NCBI RefSeq assembly: GCF_023008405.1
Contig: NZ_CP095376.1
Location: 5,852,001 to 5,916,000 of the forward strand
Direction of reading: 5' to 3'
Length of the DNA: 64,000 bases
From: Amycolatopsis sp. FBCC-B4732
GTDB lineage: Bacteria; Actinomycetota; Actinomycetes; Mycobacteriales; Pseudonocardiaceae
Of the stretch, positions 1 through 8,880 are shown piece after piece. The stretch's first letter is position 1. Each line of letters starts with the position of its first letter. The position numbers were made by a program, and so were the translations under genes. The notes beneath the pieces were generated by a model. That model was not told where the DNA came from. It saw nothing but the letters and a program-made list of their open reading frames with translations, and made no database searches.

Positions 1-2
1 GC

Positions 3-1079
3 TACCGCCGCACCGACGCGCAGATCGCCGCGATGTACCGGGCGCTGCTGCCCGAAGACCCGCTGCCGAAGGCCGGGAACCCCGCCGGGATCGGCGGTTC
101 CGCCGACACCGGCGCGTGGGCGCACGCGATCGAGGAGAACCGCGCCAAGGTCTCCGACGCGCTGACGGCCGAGCGCACCAAGCTCGCCGGGCTGACCGAC
201 GCCGACGAGATCAAGCGGTCGCAGGCGCGGATCAAGCTCTACGAAGACATCCTCGCGAACAACCGGCAGATCCTGAAGTTCGACCCGTCGGGCAACGGCC
301 GGATCGCCGAGCTGGTCGGGCACATCGAGCAGGGGACGCGGAACGTCGGGTTGTTCGTCCCCGGCGTCAACACGCAGATGTCCAACTTCGACGCCTACGC
401 CGGTCTCGGGCGCAGCCTGGTGGCCGCGGACCCGACCGGGCGCACCGCGATGGTCGTCTGGGCCGACGGGGTGTTCCCGCAGAACCCGGTCGTGCAGGGC
501 CCGGACGCGAGCTACGCGCAGACGATGGCCCCCGATCTCAAGCACTTCGCCGACGACCTGCGCGGCGAGATCTCGAGCCACGCCGGCTCCGACGTCACGC
601 TGACCGCGATCGGGCACAGCTACGGCGGCGCCACGGTCGGGCTGGCCGAGACGCACGGCCTCGACGTCGACCGCGTCCTGCACGTCGAGTCGGCGGGCAT
701 GGGCCACGGCGTGTGGTCGCCGTCGGACCTGCCGGCGAGCCAGGCGGGCGTTCAGCGCTACTCGATGACGGCGCCGCTCGACCCGATCGAGATCGCCCAG
801 GGCAACGCGTGGGGCCTGGAGTGGACCGGCATCGGCCACGGCGCGGACCCGGACACGTTCCCCGGCGTCACCGAGCTGGAGACCGGCCGGGACGCGGAGG
901 GCGGCCAGCTGTGGGGCCTGTCCTCGCACAGTGACGTGCTCAAGCCGGGTTCGGAGTCGTGGACGAACATGTACCGCGTGATCACCAGCGGCCCGGTCAC
1001 CCCGAACGGCACCTTCGACCCGAATGGCATCCTCGAACACGGCGTCGAGTTCCTGAACGACGGAGGGGTGCTGCGATGA
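3..1079 (+). CDS. DUF1023-type alpha/beta hydrolase (5' partial)
   Basis: The reading frame is open from the window edge and reads as coding before the first ATG at 33, so the true start probably lies outside the window. The protein looks like the DUF1023 alpha/beta hydrolase family: a helical N-terminal part, then a hydrolase fold with the nucleophile elbow GHSYGG, whose serine codon is at 618-620. Family members are often found near WXG100/type VII secretion genes in actinomycetes; the substrate is unknown. The stop overlaps the start of the next gene (ATGA), so the two are probably translated together. The mycosin-like gene at 1522-2682 strengthens the type VII link. The family call is firm; the role is inferred. 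Confidence 0.8.
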   Translation, partial: YRRTDAQIAAMYRALLPEDPLPKAGNPAGIGGSADTGAWAHAIEENRAKVSDALTAERTKLAGLTDADEIKRSQARIKLYEDILANNRQILKFDPSGNGRIAELVGHIEQGTRNVGLFVPGVNTQMSNFDAYAGLGRSLVAADPTGRTAMVVWADGVFPQNPVVQGPDASYAQTMAPDLKHFADDLRGEISSHAGSDVTLTAIGHSYGGATVGLAETHGLDVDRVLHVESAGMGHGVWSPSDLPASQAGVQRYSMTAPLDPIEIAQGNAWGLEWTGIGHGADPDTFPGVTELETGRDAEGGQLWGLSSHSDVLKPGSESWTNMYRVITSGPVTPNGTFDPNGILEHGVEFLNDGGVLR

Positions 1080-1441
1080 GCCCGGAACTGGAGCGGCTGG
1101 CCGTCGAGCTGACCGACGTGATCGACAGCGTCGCGGAGGTCTTCGGCGACAGCGCGGACCGCACGGTGGACGGCGAGCTCGACTGCGACCCCACTCAGCC
1201 GGGCCGGCTGCTGTGCTGGCAGTACGGCGTCCGGCTCGAACACCCCGGCGAGCCGGAGCGCCGCCTGGCCGAGGTCGTCTTGCCCACGCTGGCGGAGCGC
1301 GGCTGGCAGGCGCACGACCGCAGCACCCCGCGCGAGCTGATCGCGCGGTTCAGCCGGGAGGGCGCGGACTTCACGGTCCACGTGGCCCGGGCGAGCCACG
1401 CGGTGGCGATCATCGGCTCGACCCGCCCGGTCCCCGCCTGA
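1076..1441 (+). CDS. Small conserved hypothetical protein
   Basis: This protein of 121 residues starts at an ATG that overlaps the stop of the hydrolase gene by four bases, the usual sign of translational coupling. It is soluble, acidic in its N-terminal half, and has no signal peptide or membrane segment. I do not recognise a family. Its coupling to a DUF1023 hydrolase suggests a partner, chaperone or immunity-type role, but nothing in the sequence proves that. A palindromic repeat at 1458-1510 follows and probably ends the transcript. Confidence 0.75.
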   Translation: MSPELERLAVELTDVIDSVAEVFGDSADRTVDGELDCDPTQPGRLLCWQYGVRLEHPGEPERRLAEVVLPTLAERGWQAHDRSTPRELIARFSREGADFTVHVARASHAVAIIGSTRPVPA

Positions 1442-1457
1442 CGCTGCGGCCCAGGAC

Positions 1458-1510
1458 GTCATGAACGACCCGTTCACCTCGCCAGACGCCGTGAAAGGGT
1501 CGTTCATGAC
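1458..1510. terminator. Palindromic repeat, ATGAACGACCC family, copy 1
   Basis: Two 20-base arms (1458-1477 and 1491-1510) match at 19 positions and flank a 13-base loop. The element lies between converging genes and could end transcription from both sides. The same core, TGAACGACCC with TTCAC, recurs at 11686-11732, 23346-23402, 23573-23630 and 45096-45146, so this is a dispersed intergenic family rather than a unique terminator. There is no clear T-run. Confidence 0.75.
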
Positions 1511-1521
1511 GTGCGCGCGCC

Positions 1522-2682
1522 CTACGGCGTGAAGCGGGACGGCCGCCAGCCGCGACGCCGGGCTCGCCGGACCGCCGCCACCGTGACGCCCGCCGCCGCC
1601 GCCAAAGCCACCCCGGCCAAGGCGATCGTGGCCGCCGGCACGTCCGACGGGTGCCGGGCCGGGGCCGCCGCCGGGACCACGTCGGGTTCGGTGGCCGCCG
1701 GGGCGGCCGAACCGGGCGGGGCGATGTCCGCGGGCAGCGTCGACGAGACCGCCGCGTACGCGTCCAGCACTCCCCACCCCAGCCGCGGGTCGTGGCCGCC
1801 CGAAGCCGGGCGGTGGGCCGTGAGCGTGAGGCGCGTGGCGACCTGGTCGCCGGTCAGGTCCGGGTGGTACGCCCGGACCAGGGCCGCGACCCCCGCGACG
1901 TACGCCGCCGCCAGGCCGGGGTCGGTCACCGGCCAGCGGTGCGCGATCGCGCCGCCCGCGCCGGCCGACGTGCTGACCAGCTCCGCGCCCGGTGCCGCGA
2001 CGCCGACGTAGTCGCCCGCCTCGGTCTGCACCGGCTCGCCCGCTTGGTTCACCGAGCCGACGCCCAGCACCCCGGACGTCGCCGTCGGATAGGTGCGCGC
2101 GCCCTGCTGGGTCGCCGACGCCGCCGAGACGACCACCGCGCCCTCGGACCGCGCGCGGGAAACCGCGCCGGACAGCGCCGGGCTGTCGAACGCCGCCGGG
2201 ACGGCGATCAGGATGACACCCGCGTGCCGGTCGAGCGCCGTGTCGATCGCGCCGGCCAGCGCGCCCGGGTCGCCGCCGTCGCGCGACGAGCTGTCGGTGT
2301 AGCGGATCGGGAGCAGGCGCGCGCCCGGCGCGACACCGGCGAACGTCGTCGACGGATCCGGTTGCGCGCCGACGATCCCGGCCGCGATCGTGCCGCGGCC
2401 GTCGCAGTCGGCGGACTCGGTGCCCGCGCCGCCTTCGAGCTGGCCGGGCGCGAACTGGCGGTTCTGCCCGTCGACGCCGGTGCCGATCACGGCGACCAGC
2501 TGGCCGTCACCCCGCGTCAGCGGCCAGATCCGCGACGGGTCGATCTGGCGCTGGCCCCACGGGACGGCGCCGGAATACGTGCCGGACGGGTTCGCGCACT
2601 GTGCTTGCGGGGCCGCGGCCGCCACGGCGGGCGAGCCGACCGCAACCAGGCCCGCGACCGCGAGCGCCGCCGGTATCCGCAC
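1522..2682 (-). CDS. Mycosin-like S8 subtilisin homologue with lost catalytic residues
   Basis: The 386-residue protein has the layout of a type VII secretion mycosin: signal peptide (about 1-24), subtilisin-like domain (about 45-310), a Pro/Ala-rich linker and a C-terminal membrane helix followed by Arg-rich residues. Family hallmarks such as DCDGxGT and FAGVAPGA are present. All catalytic slots are changed. The Asp of the DTG motif is Gly67 (VIGTGVDG), the His of HGT is Arg96 (DGRGT), the oxyanion Asn slot is Ala190, and the Ser of GTSxA is Gly256 (DPGLA). It is therefore predicted to be a membrane-anchored pseudoprotease, perhaps a structural part of a secretion complex. The start is GTG. 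The frame is intact and uses normal GC-rich codons, so this is not a decaying pseudogene. Confidence 0.85.
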   Translation of the reverse strand: MRIPAALAVAGLVAVGSPAVAAAAPQAQCANPSGTYSGAVPWGQRQIDPSRIWPLTRGDGQLVAVIGTGVDGQNRQFAPGQLEGGAGTESADCDGRGTIAAGIVGAQPDPSTTFAGVAPGARLLPIRYTDSSSRDGGDPGALAGAIDTALDRHAGVILIAVPAAFDSPALSGAVSRARSEGAVVVSAASATQQGARTYPTATSGVLGVGSVNQAGEPVQTEAGDYVGVAAPGAELVSTSAGAGGAIAHRWPVTDPGLAAAYVAGVAALVRAYHPDLTGDQVATRLTLTAHRPASGGHDPRLGWGVLDAYAAVSSTLPADIAPPGSAAPAATEPDVVPAAAPARHPSDVPAATIALAGVALAAAAGVTVAAVRRARRRGWRPSRFTP

Positions 2683-2704
2683 CCGAACCCCCGAACCGAA
2701 AGAC

Positions 2705-2730
2705 GGTGGCGGAAAAGGACTTCCGCCACC
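2705..2730 (-). terminator. Hairpin after nadC
   Basis: Perfect 10-base arms (2705-2714 and 2721-2730) flank a 6-base loop. On the minus strand the stem is followed by a short T-containing stretch. It lies just past the nadC stop and probably ends the nadABC transcript. Confidence 0.6.
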
Positions 2731-2754
2731 GCCAGTCTACCCGGGAACCCGCGC

Positions 2755-3648
2755 TCAGCGAAGGTCCATGCCGAGATCCAACGCGGGTGAAGAGTGCGTC
2801 AGCCCGCCCACCGACAGGTAGTCCACACCGGACCGGGCATAGGCTCTACCACGGTCGATGGTGAGCTCACCAGAGGATTCCAGCCGCGTCTTCGGGGAAA
2901 CCTCGTCGCGGCGCGCGACCGCGAGCCGGCACTGCTCCGGCGTGAAGTTGTCCAGCAGCACCTCGTCCGCCGCCGCGGCCAGCGCCTCCTCGAGCTGTTC
3001 GAGCGTGTCGACCTCGACCTCGCACGGCAGTTCCGGCGCGTGCGCGCGGGCCGCGGCCAGCGCCGCCGTCACCGAACCCGCGGCGACGACGTGGTTGTCC
3101 TTGATCAGCACCGCGTCGCCCAGGCCCAGCCGGTGGTTCACCCCGCCGCCGCAGCGGACGGCGTACTTCTGCAGCAGCCGCAGCCCCGGCAACGTCTTGC
3201 GGGAGTCCCGGATCGCGCACCCGGTACCGTCCACTTCGGACACCCAGGCGGCGGTCGCGGTGGCGACGCCGGAGAGGTGGCAGAGCAGGTTCAGCGCCGT
3301 GCGCTCGGCGGTGAGCAGCCCGCGCACCGGGCCGGCGACGACCAGCGCGGGCTCCCCCGCGACCAGCCGGTCGCCGTCCTCGCGCCGGGCGAGCACCTCG
3401 TAGCCGTCGCCGAGCACCATGTCGAACACGGCCAGCGCCACCGGCAGCCCGGCGACCACGCCGTCGACGCGCGGGGTCAGCTCTGCCACCGCGGTCGCGG
3501 ACGCGGGCACCGTCGACGCGGTCGTCGCGTCCGGCCCGTACCGCAGGTCTTCGCCCAGCGCGGTGGTGACCACCCGCTTGACGTCTTCGACGTCGAGACC
3601 CGAGGCGGCGATCAGGCGCAGGACCGGTTCGGAGATCGGGAACGTCAT
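2755..3648 (-). CDS. nadC: Nicotinate-nucleotide pyrophosphorylase (carboxylating)
   Basis: NadC converts quinolinate and PRPP to nicotinate mononucleotide, CO2 and pyrophosphate, the third step of de novo NAD synthesis. The 297-residue protein has the usual length and family motifs, including RDSRKTLPGLR, the GGGVNHRLGL segment, the Lys in LIKDNH, and the ESSGEL and GVDYLSVGGLTH phosphate-binding stretches near the C terminus. Its ATG at 3648 overlaps the nadB stop by four bases, so it is the last gene of a tightly coupled nadA-nadB-nadC operon. The order matches the nadABC operon of mycobacteria. Control is probably by NrtR at the nadA promoter. Confidence 0.97.
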   Translation of the reverse strand: MTFPISEPVLRLIAASGLDVEDVKRVVTTALGEDLRYGPDATTASTVPASATAVAELTPRVDGVVAGLPVALAVFDMVLGDGYEVLARREDGDRLVAGEPALVVAGPVRGLLTAERTALNLLCHLSGVATATAAWVSEVDGTGCAIRDSRKTLPGLRLLQKYAVRCGGGVNHRLGLGDAVLIKDNHVVAAGSVTAALAAARAHAPELPCEVEVDTLEQLEEALAAAADEVLLDNFTPEQCRLAVARRDEVSPKTRLESSGELTIDRGRAYARSGVDYLSVGGLTHSSPALDLGMDLR

Positions 3649-5288
3649 GCCACGCCCTCCAGGCGGATCGGGTCGGCCAGCACCGGCTGGCCGGACGGGC
3701 TGAGCCGGATGAGCTGGCTGCGCCGCCAGTTCTCGTCCGGGTCCGGGAAGTCGGACCGCACGTGGCAGCCGCGCGACTCGGTGCGCCGGACGGCCGCGGC
3801 GAGCAACGCCTGCGCCACCACGGTCAGCGCCGCGTCTTCGACCGCCGCGTGCGTCCACAACGGACTGTCCTGGGTGGACAGGTCGAGCACGGACCCCGCG
3901 GCCGCGAGCCCGTCGGCGTCGCGGCCGATCGCCGCGTACCGGCTCATCACCCGCTGCAGCGCGTCGCGCTCGGCGGCGGGCGCGGTGGTCCACGACGGCA
4001 GCCGCCCGCGCGCCGGATCGGCCAGCAGCCCGGCCGCGAGATCCGCCGCGACGGCCTCCGCGACGCGCTGCCCGACGACCAGGCCTTCGAGCAAGCTGTT
4101 GGAGGCCAGCCGGTTCGCGCCGTGCAGGCCGGTCCGCGCCACCTCGCCCGCGGCGTACAGGCCGGGCACCGACGAACGTCCGTCCACTGTGGTCACCACG
4201 CCGCCGCACGAGAAGTGCGCCGCCGGGGTCACCGGGATCGGGTCGACGGCGGGGTCCAGCCCGAGCGCCCGGCAGGCCCCGAACACCGTCGGGAACCGGG
4301 TCGCGAACCCGGCGATCGAGGTCGCGTCGAGGAAGACGTGGTCGTCGACGCCGCCGGGCGCCGTCGCCATCCGCCGCGTGATCGCCGCCGAGACGACGTC
4401 GCGCGGGGCGAGGTCGCCGAGCGGGTGCACGCCGCGCATCACCGGCAGGCCGGCGCCGTCGACCAGGGTCGCGCCCTCGCCGCGGACCGCCTCGGTGACC
4501 AGCGGGCAGCGCCCGCGCGCGCCCGGGGTGTAGAGGACGGTCGGGTGGAACTGGACGAACTCGATGTCCGCCACCGCCGCCCCGGCCCGCAGCGCGAGCG
4601 CGAGGCCGTCGCCGGTGGCGATCTCCGGGTTCGACGTCGCCTGGTAGAGCTGCCCGATCCCGCCGCTGGCCAGCAGCACGGCCGACGCGCGGACCACCCC
4701 CGGCACCCCGTTGCGGTCGAGCACCGTGACCCCGGCGACCCGCCCGCCCGGCGTGCGCAGGGCGTCGACGGCGAGGTGGTGCTCCAGCACCGGCACCCGC
4801 GCCTCCCCCGCCCGCGCGACCAGGGCGCGTTCGACTTCGGCGCCGGTCGCGTCGCCGCCGGCGTGGATCACGCGGAACGCGCTGTGCCCGCCCTCGCGGG
4901 TCCGCGCGAGCAGGCCGGTGGCGGCGGCGTCGAACTCCGCGCCGTCCGCCCGCAGCCGGGCGATCGCGGCCGGGCCGCCGTCGAGGATCGAGCGGGCCGC
5001 GGCCTCGTCGACCAGGCCGGCGCCCGCGGCGAAGGTGTCCTCCGCGTGCTTGGCGACCGAGTCGTCGAGGTCGTGCTCGTTCTCCAGGACCACGGCGACG
5101 CCGCCCTGCGCCCAGCGCGTGTTGCCGTCCGTGACCGCCGACTTGGTGACGACCAGGACGTGCAGCCCGAGCGCCTGCGCCCGCAGCGCCGCGGTCAGCC
5201 CGGCGACGCCGCTGCCGACCACGACCAGATCCGCGCGGGCCTCCCAAACCGGAGTTTTCGCCTGGGGGTCATTAACCGGCGGCGTCAT
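3645..5288 (-). CDS. nadB: L-aspartate oxidase
   Basis: NadB is the FAD enzyme that oxidises L-aspartate to iminoaspartate, which NadA then uses. The 547-residue protein begins with a dinucleotide-binding motif ([16 protein letters not shown], about residues 24-39) and carries the family stretch HFSCGGV followed by [20 protein letters not shown], which contacts FAD and substrate. The C-terminal helical domain is complete. It overlaps nadA upstream and nadC downstream by four bases each, which shows translational coupling. Length and motifs are normal. Confidence 0.97.
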   Translation of the reverse strand: MTPPVNDPQAKTPVWEARADLVVVGSGVAGLTAALRAQALGLHVLVVTKSAVTDGNTRWAQGGVAVVLENEHDLDDSVAKHAEDTFAAGAGLVDEAAARSILDGGPAAIARLRADGAEFDAAATGLLARTREGGHSAFRVIHAGGDATGAEVERALVARAGEARVPVLEHHLAVDALRTPGGRVAGVTVLDRNGVPGVVRASAVLLASGGIGQLYQATSNPEIATGDGLALALRAGAAVADIEFVQFHPTVLYTPGARGRCPLVTEAVRGEGATLVDGAGLPVMRGVHPLGDLAPRDVVSAAITRRMATAPGGVDDHVFLDATSIAGFATRFPTVFGACRALGLDPAVDPIPVTPAAHFSCGGVVTTVDGRSSVPGLYAAGEVARTGLHGANRLASNSLLEGLVVGQRVAEAVAADLAAGLLADPARGRLPSWTTAPAAERDALQRVMSRYAAIGRDADGLAAAGSVLDLSTQDSPLWTHAAVEDAALTVVAQALLAAAVRRTESRGCHVRSDFPDPDENWRRSQLIRLSPSGQPVLADPIRLEGVA

Positions 5289-6298
5289 TCGCCGCCGCCC
5301 GGCTGCCCGATCTCGATCATCCGCTGCACCGACGCCTTCGCGCGGGCCGCCGTTTCGAGGTCGACGTGAACCTCGTCGAGGCCCTCACGCAGGCAGCGCA
5401 GCAGCGCGGCGGGGGTGATCATCTTCATGTACCGGCAGGACGCGCGGTCGTTCACCGCGCGGAAGTCGATGCCCGGCGCGGCCTTGCGCAGCTGGTGGAT
5501 CATGCCGATCTCGGTGGCCACCAGCACCGTCTTGGCCTTCGTGTCGCGGGCCTCGTGGACCATGTCGCCGGTGGAGAGGATCTTGACCCGCTCCGGCGCC
5601 ACGGCACCCTCGCCGGCCAGGTAGAGCGCCGAGGTCGCGCAACCGCACTCGGGGTGGATGAACAGGTCCGCCTCCGGGTCCTCGGCCGCCCGCTCGGCCA
5701 GCTCCGCGCCGTTGATGCCGGCGTGGACGTGGCACTCCCCGGCCCAGATGTGCATGTTCTCCCGGCCGGTCACACGCTTGACGTGGGCACCGAGGAACTG
5801 GTCCGGCAGGAAGAGGACTTCCTGGTCAGCGGGGATGGACGCGACGACGTCGACCGCGTTCGAGGACGTGCAGCAGATGTCCGTTTCGGCCTTCACCTCG
5901 GCCGTGGTGTTGACGTAGGAGACGACCACCGCGCCCGGGTGCTCGGCCTTCCAGGCGCGCAGTTCGGCGCCGGTGATGGAGTCGGCGAGCGAGCAGCCGG
6001 CCCGCGCGTCGGGGATCAGGACGGTCTTCTCGGGGGCGAGGATCTTCGCGGTCTCGGCCATGAAGTGCACGCCGCAGAAGACGATGGTGGACGCGTCGCT
6101 GCTCGCCGCGATGCGGCTGAGCGCGAGGGAGTCGCCGGTGTGGTCGGCGATGTCCTGGATCTCGGGGACCTGGTAGTTGTGCGCGAGCAGGACCGCATCG
6201 CGCTGCTTCGCCAGGCGCCGCACCTCCTCCGCCCAGGCCGCGTTCGCCTCGACCCCGCCGAACGGGGTGAGGCCTTCCGGAACCAACGTGGTGGTCAT
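5285..6298 (-). CDS. nadA: Quinolinate synthase
   Basis: NadA condenses iminoaspartate with dihydroxyacetone phosphate to quinolinate using a 4Fe-4S cluster. The 337-residue protein contains the expected conserved cysteines in the contexts [21 protein letters not shown] and PECGCATS, with a substrate-binding HVHAGI stretch between them. The ATG at 6298 is preceded by a strong AGGAGG ribosome site. It is the first gene of the nadABC operon and is divergent from the Nudix regulator at 6347, with only 48 bases and one palindrome between the two starts. Confidence 0.97.
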   Translation of the reverse strand: MTTTLVPEGLTPFGGVEANAAWAEEVRRLAKQRDAVLLAHNYQVPEIQDIADHTGDSLALSRIAASSDASTIVFCGVHFMAETAKILAPEKTVLIPDARAGCSLADSITGAELRAWKAEHPGAVVVSYVNTTAEVKAETDICCTSSNAVDVVASIPADQEVLFLPDQFLGAHVKRVTGRENMHIWAGECHVHAGINGAELAERAAEDPEADLFIHPECGCATSALYLAGEGAVAPERVKILSTGDMVHEARDTKAKTVLVATEIGMIHQLRKAAPGIDFRAVNDRASCRYMKMITPAALLRCLREGLDEVHVDLETAARAKASVQRMIEIGQPGGGE

Positions 6299-6321
6299 GT
6301 GGCCCTCCTGGACCGATCGCG

Positions 6322-6346
6322 GGTTTTCGCCTTACAATCGAAAACC
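6322..6346. promoter_or_regulatory. Candidate NrtR operator and nrtR promoter
   Basis: The only intergenic space between nadA and nrtR holds an inverted repeat GGTTTTCG (6322-6329) / CGAAAACC (6339-6346) with a 9-base spacer. A -10-like TACAAT (6333-6338) lies inside it, eight bases before the GTG of nrtR, so nrtR is probably a leaderless transcript that starts within its own operator. NrtR proteins are known to bind palindromes in nad promoters and to respond to ADP-ribose or NAD. The assignment rests on position and symmetry. Confidence 0.7.
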
Positions 6347-7042
6347 GTGCGAAGCCATCTTAACACCCAAGCCCCCCTCGCCCACGAGGTTTTGGGAGCG
6401 GTCCTTCAAGTGCGCTCGGACACACTGCGGGTCCTCCTGTGGCGCCGCGCGCTCGACCCGCACCTCGGCCGCTGGTCGCTGCCGGGCGGCCGGCTGCGGC
6501 CCGACGAGGACGTCGAGACGTCCGTCCGGCGGCAGCTCAAGGAGAAGGTCGACGTCCGCCAGCTGAAGCACGTCGAGCAGCTCGCGGTGTTCAGCGACCC
6601 GCACCGGGTGCCCGGCCCGCGCGTGGTGGCGACGGCGTTCCTCGCGCTGGTCCCCTCCGACGTCGACCCCGAAGTGCCCGAGGACACCGAGTGGCACGAC
6701 GTCGCGAAGCTGCCGCGCACGGCGTTCGACCACGAGTCGATCGTGCTGCGCGCCCGCGACCGGCTGCGTTCGAAGCTCTCCTACACCAACCTCGGGTTCG
6801 CGCTGGCCCCCGACGAGTTCACGATTTCCGCGCTGCGCGGCCTGTATTCGGCGGCGCTCGGCTACCGCGTCTCGGCGACCAACCTGCAGCGGGTGCTGTC
6901 GCGGCGCGGGCTGCTGGTTCCCACAGGTCACACGGCCCCGCCCGGGCGCGCGGGCGGGCGTCCGGCGGCGCTCTTCTCGTTCGCCGGCAAGGGCATGCAG
7001 ATCACGGACCCGTTCGCCGTGTTCAAACCGCCCAACCGGTGA
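6347..7042 (+). CDS. nrtR: NrtR-type Nudix transcriptional regulator of NAD synthesis
   Basis: The 231-residue protein has an N-terminal Nudix domain and a C-terminal winged-helix-like region, the NrtR layout. NrtR represses NAD genes and senses ADP-ribose or NAD. The Nudix box (GGRLRPDEDVETSVRRQLKE, about residues 45-64) keeps the spacing, but the REUxEE core reads RQLKEK, so two catalytic or metal-binding Glu positions are Gln and Lys. This points to a ligand sensor rather than an active hydrolase. GTG 6347 was chosen because it directly follows a palindrome with a -10-like box and gives the family's usual length. It is divergent from nadABC, as I recall for Rv1593c and nadA in M. tuberculosis. 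Confidence 0.88.
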   Translation: MRSHLNTQAPLAHEVLGAVLQVRSDTLRVLLWRRALDPHLGRWSLPGGRLRPDEDVETSVRRQLKEKVDVRQLKHVEQLAVFSDPHRVPGPRVVATAFLALVPSDVDPEVPEDTEWHDVAKLPRTAFDHESIVLRARDRLRSKLSYTNLGFALAPDEFTISALRGLYSAALGYRVSATNLQRVLSRRGLLVPTGHTAPPGRAGGRPAALFSFAGKGMQITDPFAVFKPPNR

Positions 7043-7070
7043 CCATCCTGCGGGAGAAGCGTTCTCCCCT

Positions 7071-7076
7071 TACGGT
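7071..7076 (+). promoter_or_regulatory. -10 box of the Lon-domain gene
   Basis: TACGGT ends six bases before the GTG at 7083, the spacing of a leaderless actinobacterial transcript. There is no ribosome site upstream of the start. Confidence 0.5.
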
Positions 7077-7082
7077 TGACCC

Positions 7083-7799
7083 GTGACCGAGCCGGAATCG
7101 GAAAGCGACGCGACGACGACCTTGCTGCCGTTGTTCCCCTTGCAGACCGTTCTGCTGCCCGGAACCAAGCTCCCGTTGCACATCTTCGAACCGCGCTACC
7201 GGCAGCTGACGGCGGACCTCGTGAGCGGCACGGTCCCGGGCCGGGAGTTCGGCGTCGTCGCACTCCGCTCGTCGCTGACCCGCGAGGTAAGTGGTCTGGA
7301 CCAGCTGTACGAGGTCGGCTGCAGCACGATCCTGCGCGAGGCGAAACGCCTCCCGGACGGCCGCTTCGACGTCGTCACCCAGGCCCAGCGCCGCTTCCGC
7401 CTGACCGACCTCGACTGCACGTCGGCGCCGTACCTGATCGCGTCGGTGGAGTGGCTCGACGACGAGCCGGTGGCCCCGTCCGGCGGCATGGCCGAGCGCC
7501 TGGCGACGGTCGCCCGCGCGGCCCACCAGCGCTACTGCGAAACGGCGTGGCGCAGCGACGACTGGACCAGCCCGGAGCCGGACACGACGCTCGAGGAGCT
7601 GGCCTACGTGCTGGCCGCGGACTGCCTGCTGCCGCTGGAAGACCGCCAGCGCCTGCTGGAGGAACGCCACCCGCTGCGCCGGCTCCGCATCGCGTGCCGC
7701 CTGCTGACGCGGGAGACGGGCTTCCTGAACACACTCGGCGCGGTGCCGCTGCCGCCGGGCGAACTCACGGACCTGAGCCGCCCGGCCAGCCTCAACTGA
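7083..7799 (+). CDS. LON peptidase N-terminal (substrate-binding) domain protein
   Basis: The 238-residue protein matches the Lon N-terminal domain family that occurs alone, without the AAA+ and protease parts. Typical stretches are LLPLFPLQTVLLPGTKLPLH near the N terminus, HIFEPRYRQL, and the internal beta-rich region up to about residue 125, followed by a helical half. Stand-alone members are widespread in actinobacteria and are thought to bind proteins; no enzyme activity is expected. The GTG start lies six bases after a -10-like box, so the mRNA is probably leaderless. It converges on the M48 protease gene. Confidence 0.9.
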   Translation: MTEPESESDATTTLLPLFPLQTVLLPGTKLPLHIFEPRYRQLTADLVSGTVPGREFGVVALRSSLTREVSGLDQLYEVGCSTILREAKRLPDGRFDVVTQAQRRFRLTDLDCTSAPYLIASVEWLDDEPVAPSGGMAERLATVARAAHQRYCETAWRSDDWTSPEPDTTLEELAYVLAADCLLPLEDRQRLLEERHPLRRLRIACRLLTRETGFLNTLGAVPLPPGELTDLSRPASLN

Positions 7800-7805
7800 C
7801 GCGGC

Positions 7806-8834
7806 TCAGGAACCGTTGCCGTTGCCGAACTTGTTCCACACCTTGCCCGCCGCGCCCGAGACCGCTTCGCCGGCGTCGCTGAACGCCTTCGTCAGCGGGT
7901 CGGCCGAGGAGTTCCACGACTCCTTGTACGACTGGGCGGCCGCCTTGAGGTCGTCCTTCCAGTCCGACGCCGGCTTGTCGTCGTCGCGGCGCGGGTAGTC
8001 GCCGGCCAGGATCGCGCGGTACTCCGGCGAAGCCGCCCACCGCTGCAGCTGCGCCGCGCGGACCACCGCGAACGGGTGCGACTCCGTCTCGACGAACTTG
8101 AGCTTGAGGAAACTGTCGCGGAGGTCTTCGACCGACTCGTACTCCGCCGCCTGCTGCAGGAACGACGGGATGTCGATGCGCGAGGGGTCGATGCCGCCCG
8201 CGATCTGGATCTGGGCGCGCAGCGCCGCCGTCGGGTCCTGCCCGCACAGCAGGCCGGCGCGGTCGCACGACAGCTCGGCCTTGCGGAACCACTCGCGCAG
8301 CGCCGCGATGACCGCCCGGATGCCGAGCGCGCTCACCGGCGTCCACGACATCGACAGCTGCAGCGCGACCAGGCGCACCATGATCGTGCGGTACACCGCG
8401 TGCCCGGACAGCACGTGCCCCATCTCGTGCCCGAGCACGAACCGCAGCGAATCGGGGCTCATCAGCTCGACGAGCCCGGTGCTGAGCCGGATGAACGGCT
8501 CGTCCATGCCGACCGTCTCGGCCCGCGCCCGCGGATCCTGGAAGACGAACACGTTCGGCACCGACGGCAGGTCGAGCGTCTCGGCGCACTCGTGGCGCAG
8601 CCGCTCGAGCTCCGGGTACTGCTTCGGCCCGACGCGGATCGACGACGCGAGCGCCATCAGCCGCTCGCCGCGTTCGTTGTAGAACCCCGAGATGGCCTTG
8701 ACGACCTGAGCGAACCCGGGCACCGCGCGCAGCGTGGCGAGCGCGCCGCGGTCCACCGGGTGCTCGTACGCGCGCGAGCTGATGCCCGGGAACCGGACGG
8801 CGTCTCTCCGCGAAACTTCGATGTCTTCGGTCAC
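7806..8834 (-). CDS. M48-family zinc metalloprotease
   Basis: The 342-residue protein carries the zinc motif HEMGH (in FVLGHEMGHVLSGHAVY, about residues 140-156) and a downstream Glu in AELSCDRAGLL that can act as the third zinc ligand. It has an N-terminal region typical of actinobacterial stand-alone M48 proteins and no clear membrane-spanning pair as in HtpX, so it is probably cytosolic or peripheral. Its C-terminal tail is rich in charged residues and Gly. The substrate is unknown. The ATG at 8834 is well placed. Confidence 0.9.
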   Translation of the reverse strand: MTEDIEVSRRDAVRFPGISSRAYEHPVDRGALATLRAVPGFAQVVKAISGFYNERGERLMALASSIRVGPKQYPELERLRHECAETLDLPSVPNVFVFQDPRARAETVGMDEPFIRLSTGLVELMSPDSLRFVLGHEMGHVLSGHAVYRTIMVRLVALQLSMSWTPVSALGIRAVIAALREWFRKAELSCDRAGLLCGQDPTAALRAQIQIAGGIDPSRIDIPSFLQQAAEYESVEDLRDSFLKLKFVETESHPFAVVRAAQLQRWAASPEYRAILAGDYPRRDDDKPASDWKDDLKAAAQSYKESWNSSADPLTKAFSDAGEAVSGAAGKVWNKFGNGNGS

Positions 8835-8880
8835 TGCCGATACCCCCTGTGAGTGAGGGCACCAGAGTAGGGCAAACCGC

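Noticed and set aside
1522..2682. Active subtilisin protease
   Set aside because: All four catalytic slots are substituted.
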